A stretch of DNA of 64,000 nt from Lactobacillus gasseri ATCC 33323 = JCM 1131 (GTDB lineage: Bacteria; Bacillota; Bacilli; Lactobacillales; Lactobacillaceae), in contig NC_008530.1 of the NCBI RefSeq assembly GCF_000014425.1, positions 620,001 to 684,000 on the forward strand, read 5' to 3'. The translations under genes and the position numbers were made by a program. Shown piece after piece: positions 60,703 through 64,000 of the stretch (the stretch's first letter is position 1; each line of letters begins with the position of its first letter). The notes beneath the pieces were generated by a model, which was not told the DNA's origin, ran no database searches, and saw only the letters and a program-made list of their open reading frames with translations.

Positions 60703-60722
60703 TGACCCCCGCTGTGACCCCC
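60703..60722 (+). promoter_or_regulatory. candidate integrase arm sites (P arm at attR)
   Basis: Two TGACCCCC copies as at 20617-20636. The P' pair is absent here because host DNA follows the core, as expected for attR. Confidence 0.55.
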
Positions 60723-60811
60723 AAACTTAAAATAGAATAAATTCAAATAAAAGAAAAAGTACCATATCTCAGGCACTTAAAAGCATAGAAAATCATATAA
60801 AATCAAACGAT

Positions 60812-60859
60812 TTGGTCTCCTAAACCGTAGAGGTGAGTTCGAATCTCACCGGGGTCATA
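60812..60859 (+). other. attR, with 3' fragment of tRNA-Arg(CCT)
   Basis: 48 bp matching the internal att site except C at 60826. The part to 60857 (GGGGTCA) is a tRNA-Arg 3' half: anticodon loop CTCCTAA, T arm, acceptor end. It has no 5' half and is not a functional gene. Host DNA begins at 60860. Confidence 0.9.
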
Positions 60860-60862
60860 ACA

Positions 60863-60907
60863 AAAAAGGTATGTGCTTCAATTACAAGAAGTACATGCCC
60901 TTTTTAA
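60863..60907 (+). terminator. host terminator originally of tRNA-Arg
   Basis: GGTATGTGCTTC pairs with GAAGTACATGCC (two G-T pairs) between A and T runs. It follows the tRNA fragment, so it was probably the tRNA's own terminator and has been separated from the intact tRNA by two prophage copies. Confidence 0.8.
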
Positions 60908-60909
60908 TA

Positions 60910-61107
60910 TCAGACATATTTTAATGGATTGATAAAAATTTTTAAAACAATCCAGAGAAAAATAATTAATAAGACTGCAATAATTCCGATTAAAAAATAC
61001 CTTGTTTTTCGCGGATAGGAATTTCCTAAAAGAAAAACCAGACAAAAAACTATAATGGTAATTAAAATTGCAGCTAAAGATAAAAAACTAAACATAATGT
61101 ATTTCAC
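60910..61107 (-). CDS. small host membrane protein
   Basis: 65 aa with GTG start at 61107 (ATG at 61095 is an alternative). Two hydrophobic segments (SLAAILITIIVFCLVFLLG and FLIGIIAVLLIIFLWIVL) with a basic turn. AAGGA lies just upstream. Not recognised; first host gene after the prophage. Confidence 0.6.
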   Translation of the reverse strand: MKYIMFSFLSLAAILITIIVFCLVFLLGNSYPRKTRYFLIGIIAVLLIIFLWIVLKIFINPLKYV

Positions 61108-61210
61108 TTTCCTTATAATATATAAGTATAAATTAGTTTGGCTGATAGTACCAAAGAAAATTGAATTAGGCTATAGTATAAGAGACAAGCTAAAAGGTAA
61201 GGAAATATTT

Positions 61211-62353
61211 ATGAAGAAAATAAAAGTAATGACCGTGTTTGGAACTAGGCCAGAGGCTATTAAGATGGCTCCCTTGGTGTTAAAGTTAAAACAAGATGAG
61301 CGTTTTGAAGAGATAACAGTAGTAAGTGCGCAACACCGTGAAATGCTTGATCAGGTGTTAGATATTTTTAAGATCAAACCGGATTATGATTTTAATATCA
61401 TGCATAAAAACCAAACTTTGGAAGATATTACTTCAAAAGTATTGATGGATATGGCAAAAGTAATTAAAACTGAACATCCAGATATTGTTTTGGTTCATGG
61501 TGATACAACCACTAGCTTTGCGGCTGGTCTTGCAACTTTTTATGAACAAACTACTTTAGGTCATGTTGAAGCAGGTCTGAGAACCTGGAATAAATACTCA
61601 CCATTTCCTGAAGAAATGAATCGGCAAATGACAGATGATTTAGCAGATTTGTATTTTGCACCAACTGAATTAAGTAAAAAGAATTTAATTAAAGAAAATC
61701 ATCCAAGCGATAATATTTATGTTACTGGAAATACGGCAATTGATGCATTAGAGCAAACAGTTAAAAAAGATTATCACCATGACGTTCTTGATGAGATTAA
61801 ACCTGGCAATAGAGCTATTTTAGTTACTATGCACCGCAGGGAAAATCAAGGCGAGCCAATGCGGCGCGTCTTTAAGGTGATGAAGCAGGTAGTTGATAGT
61901 TATGATGATGTAGAAATCATTTACCCAGTTCATCTTTCACCAAGGGTACAAGCAGTCGCAAAAGAAGTATTAGGCGGCGACCCTAGAATTCATTTGATTA
62001 AGCCACTTGATGTAGTTGATTTTCATAATTTAGCTAAAAGAAGTTACTTTATTATGACTGATTCAGGTGGTGTGCAAGAAGAAGCCCCTTCTCTTGGCAA
62101 ACCGGTATTAGTTTTACGTGATACGACTGAACGCCCAGAGGGTGTTGAAGCAGGAACCCTGAAGCTTGTAGGTACTGAGGTAGATAAGGTTCATGATGAA
62201 ATGATTCGTTTACTTGAAGATAAGAAAGCCTATGATGAAATGGCCAATGCTAAAAATCCTTACGGAGATGGTAAGGCTTCAGATCGAATTATGAATGCAA
62301 TTGCTTATTATTTTGATAAAGAACATAATCAAAAGCCAGCAGATTTTAGATAA
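61211..62353 (+). CDS. UDP-N-acetylglucosamine 2-epimerase (non-hydrolysing)
   Basis: 380 aa from ATG 61211, after AAGGTAAGGA. WecB/MnaA family: GTRPEAIKMAPL, VHGDTTTSFA, GHVEAGLRTW, MHRRENQGEP, SGGVQEEAPS and RPEGVEAGT. It interconverts UDP-GlcNAc and UDP-ManNAc for cell wall teichoic acid or polysaccharide linkage units. Ends at a bidirectional terminator. Confidence 0.94.
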   Translation: MKKIKVMTVFGTRPEAIKMAPLVLKLKQDERFEEITVVSAQHREMLDQVLDIFKIKPDYDFNIMHKNQTLEDITSKVLMDMAKVIKTEHPDIVLVHGDTTTSFAAGLATFYEQTTLGHVEAGLRTWNKYSPFPEEMNRQMTDDLADLYFAPTELSKKNLIKENHPSDNIYVTGNTAIDALEQTVKKDYHHDVLDEIKPGNRAILVTMHRRENQGEPMRRVFKVMKQVVDSYDDVEIIYPVHLSPRVQAVAKEVLGGDPRIHLIKPLDVVDFHNLAKRSYFIMTDSGGVQEEAPSLGKPVLVLRDTTERPEGVEAGTLKLVGTEVDKVHDEMIRLLEDKKAYDEMANAKNPYGDGKASDRIMNAIAYYFDKEHNQKPADFR

Positions 62354-62390
62354 AAAAAAGCTCCAGAAGTTAATCTGGAGCTTTTTTCAG
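62354..62390. terminator. bidirectional terminator
   Basis: AAAAAAGCTCCAGA/TCTGGAGCTTTTTT between the convergent epimerase and GtrA-like genes; serves both strands. Confidence 0.9.
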
Positions 62391-62911
62391 TATTTCTTAT
62401 TAAAATGATCTTTAAACCTTTTAGCAAACTTACTACTAGTATTAAGAAAAATTGATTTAGTAGTTAAGTAGTTAAAAATACCTACTAAAATTTGATCGAC
62501 AATTTTTACAAAAAGAGCATTCCAGTGAAGCCAGGAAATACCAACTAACATAATCAAGTTATCAGGAATCAAACTGATAATTCGGTAAATAAAGAATAAA
62601 CATAGTTGGTAGACAACGCCGTGCTGCTTATCAACATTTTGGATAAATACGCTATGTTTATTAAAAGAAAAAGAGGCTAAATTAGAAATAATGAAGGCGA
62701 TCGTGTTAGCATAAATTACTGGAATTTTCCAAACATTATGAAATAAAAGAAAGCAGACAATATTAATGACTGCTGCAAGAAAACAAAAGATAACATAAAC
62801 ATAAAAGTTTCGGTGTCTGGCAACAAGTCTACCTCCAAGCTCTCTTAATTGCTCTTGGGTAATTTTTTGCCCCTTTCTTTTATGATGCCTTTTAGTCATT
62901 AAATGCCTCAA
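62387..62911 (-). CDS. GtrA-like membrane protein
   Basis: 174 aa. Basic start (KRHHKRKGQK) and four membrane segments, including the GtrA text FLAAVINIVCFLLFHN...IAFIISNLASFSFNKHSVF. GtrA proteins are linked to flipping or transfer of lipid-linked sugars in cell surface polysaccharide synthesis. Overlaps the flavodoxin gene by 20 bp. Confidence 0.87.
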   Translation of the reverse strand: MRHLMTKRHHKRKGQKITQEQLRELGGRLVARHRNFYVYVIFCFLAAVINIVCFLLFHNVWKIPVIYANTIAFIISNLASFSFNKHSVFIQNVDKQHGVVYQLCLFFIYRIISLIPDNLIMLVGISWLHWNALFVKIVDQILVGIFNYLTTKSIFLNTSSKFAKRFKDHFNKKY

Positions 62912-63338
62912 CTATTTCTTCAGTAGCTTGATCGATTAAGTCGATATCCTCATCGTCAACAGCATTTTCAATTTTAACTGGTTTAGCTACTTCAACTGCA
63001 CCGCATTTAATAAATGCTTTTTCGAAATCATCTACATTTTCGCAATAGTGATCTTTATATGTTTTGTCTCCTGAACCCATAACAGCAAATTTTTTGCCAG
63101 AAAGGTCAAGCGTAATTAGTTGATCATAAAAGTCTTTTAATTCATCAGTCATAACGCCTTCGCCGTATGTATAAGTAACCATTACGCAAAGGTCAGCATC
63201 AAGATAAGAAGTAGCATCTGCAAAGCTGACGTCGATATTTTTAACGTCAAAACCTGCATCTTGTAAATTCTCTTCTAAAATCTCCGCCATATCTTCATCA
63301 TTACCAGTCATACTGGCAAAGACAATCTGTGCTTTCAT
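62892..63338 (-). CDS. flavodoxin
   Basis: 148 aa. FMN-binding loop ASMTGNDEDMA (residues 8-18), then VTYTYGEGVMTDEL and FAVMGSGDKTYKDHYCENVD. A small electron carrier. It is co-directional with the GtrA-like gene downstream. A minus-strand promoter lies at 63371-63401. Confidence 0.93.
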   Translation of the reverse strand: MKAQIVFASMTGNDEDMAEILEENLQDAGFDVKNIDVSFADATSYLDADLCVMVTYTYGEGVMTDELKDFYDQLITLDLSGKKFAVMGSGDKTYKDHYCENVDDFEKAFIKCGAVEVAKPVKIENAVDDEDIDLIDQATEEIVEAFND

Positions 63339-63370
63339 GCAAAAAACTTCTTTCTATAACGTTTTCTTTT

Positions 63371-63401
63371 ATTATACTAAAGAAGTATAGAAGTTTGTAA
63401 A
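63371..63401 (-). promoter_or_regulatory. promoter of flavodoxin gene
   Basis: Minus-strand TATAAT (63371-63376) with TTTACA (63396-63401) at a 19-bp spacing, or TTACAA at 18 bp. Confidence 0.55.
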
Positions 63402-63522
63402 TCTTAAGAGAAATTATTTAAGAAAAGCTTTATAATGAATATCTGGAATTTTCTCAATAACTACTAAATTATACTTATTTAAGGTATGCTAGGAGTATAT
63501 AAATTAAAAAGGAGATTTTTTA

Positions 63523-64000
63523 ATGATAACAATTAAGTCAAAACGCGAATTGCAAGGAATGCAAAAATCTGGTCGCGTTTTAGCAGCAATGTTTGAAGGT
63601 TTACGTGACGTGATTAAACCTGGAATTTCTACTTGGGAAATTGAAGAATTTGCACAGGATTTTATGAAAAAACATGGTGGTCGTCTTTCAGAACAAGGCT
63701 TTGAAGGATATAAGTATGGTACTTGTATTAGTGTCAATGACGAAATTGCGCATGCAATTCCTCGAAAAGATAAGATCTTAAAAGAAGGCGACTTAGTTAG
63801 TGTTGACGTAACTTGTAACGTCGATGGCTATGAAACTGACTCATGCACTACTTATGGTGTTGGCGAAATTTCTGCTGAAGATCAAAAATTAATGGATGTT
63901 ACTAAAAAAGCAATGTACATGGGAATTGACCAAGCTGTTGTGGGTAATCGTATTGGTGACATTGGTAGCGTTATTCAAAATTACGTTGAGAATGAAAATG
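63523..64000 (+). CDS. methionine aminopeptidase type I (3' cut)
   Basis: First 159 residues; the window ends inside the gene. MetAP pattern: MITIKSKRELQGMQKSGRVL, the first metal-site strand VSVDVTCNVDGYETDSCTTY with Asp ligands, and CISVNDEIAHAIP with the catalytic His. Removes N-terminal Met from new proteins; essential in bacteria. AAAGGAG is well placed upstream. Confidence 0.95.
   Translation, partial: MITIKSKRELQGMQKSGRVLAAMFEGLRDVIKPGISTWEIEEFAQDFMKKHGGRLSEQGFEGYKYGTCISVNDEIAHAIPRKDKILKEGDLVSVDVTCNVDGYETDSCTTYGVGEISAEDQKLMDVTKKAMYMGIDQAVVGNRIGDIGSVIQNYVENEN

Larger units (their letters stand above)
20726..60859 (+). mobile_element. prophage copy 2, complete
   Basis: A complete prophage unit of about 40.1 kb bounded by two copies of a tRNA-Arg 3' end. 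It carries leftward lysogeny genes (integrase, lipoprotein, ImmA, repressor) and a rightward early, packaging, head, contractile tail and lysis block. Tail genes follow the Bacillus PBSX (Xkd) order: sheath, tube, chaperone, tape measure, hub, DUF2577, DUF2634, baseplate J, DUF2313, fibre, XkdX. This is a myovirus-type temperate phage. No interrupted essential gene is visible, so it could be functional. Confidence 0.95.

Noticed and set aside
60812..60857. Functional tRNA-Arg gene at attR
   Set aside because: Only the 3' half is present; upstream bases are phage DNA and cannot form the acceptor or D arm.
63504..63737. 77-codon minus-strand ORF over the aminopeptidase start
   Set aside because: Antisense shadow of map, which has a strong family match and ribosome site.

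Overview
The window is low-GC Gram-positive DNA. It is almost entirely a contractile-tailed (PBSX/Xkd-like) Lactobacillus prophage present in direct tandem, followed by about 3.1 kb of host chromosome. The host genes (WecB-type epimerase, GtrA-like protein, flavodoxin, type I methionine aminopeptidase), the LLH-family holin and the DUF1351/ERF replication genes point to Lactobacillus of the gasseri/johnsonii group. The measured period of 40,086 bp matches my recollection of the tandemly duplicated LgaI prophage of L. gasseri ATCC 33323; I could not check this by search.

Layout. Positions 1-20773 are the right part of copy 1 (from inside the minor head gene to the internal att site). Copy 2 is complete, from the internal att site (about 20726-20773) to attR (about 60812-60859). 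Positions 40087-60859 repeat 1-20773; the encoded proteins are identical and the only base difference I found is at 20740 (T) versus 60826 (C), inside the att core. Order in one unit: att, integrase (-), small ORF (-), lipoprotein (-), ImmA-like protease (-), cI-like repressor (-), divergent operator, cro-like regulator, early genes (DUF1351, ERF recombinase, replication protein with an iteron-like origin, antirepressor, many small ORFs, RusA), ArpU late regulator, a stable-RNA locus (large structured RNA, tRNA-Gln, ParB-like ORF, odd tRNA-like gene), two accessory genes, terS, HNH homing endonuclease, terL, portal, MuF-type head protein, scaffold, capsid, connectors, sheath, tube, frameshifted tail chaperone, tape measure, baseplate, fibre, holin, endolysin, att.

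Integration is in the 3' half of a tRNA-Arg(CCT) gene. The complete tRNA should lie left of the window; both att sites seen here are 3' fragments preceded by phage DNA.

Most interesting items. (1) The minor head protein carries a C-terminal domain with R-S-E class ADP-ribosyltransferase motifs and is followed by a translationally coupled 65-aa ORF, an arrangement like MuF polymorphic toxin plus immunity. (2) Between ArpU and the packaging genes lies a gene-free stretch of about 600 nt rich in hairpins and tRNA-like T-loops, beside a tRNA-Gln and behind 11-bp repeats; it looks like a ROOL/GOLLD-class giant phage RNA. (3) A 35-codon Fst-type toxin with a convergent antisense RNA (type I toxin-antitoxin) sits between the endolysin and att. 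(4) A tRNA-like gene has an enlarged anticodon arm. (5) A single base in the att core predicts that the resident tRNA-Arg now carries a phage-derived base.

Flow of expression, inferred: repressor/Cro control the lysis-lysogeny switch, ArpU activates the late block, and the structural genes run in one long, tightly overlapping + strand operon ending at a strong terminator after the endolysin.
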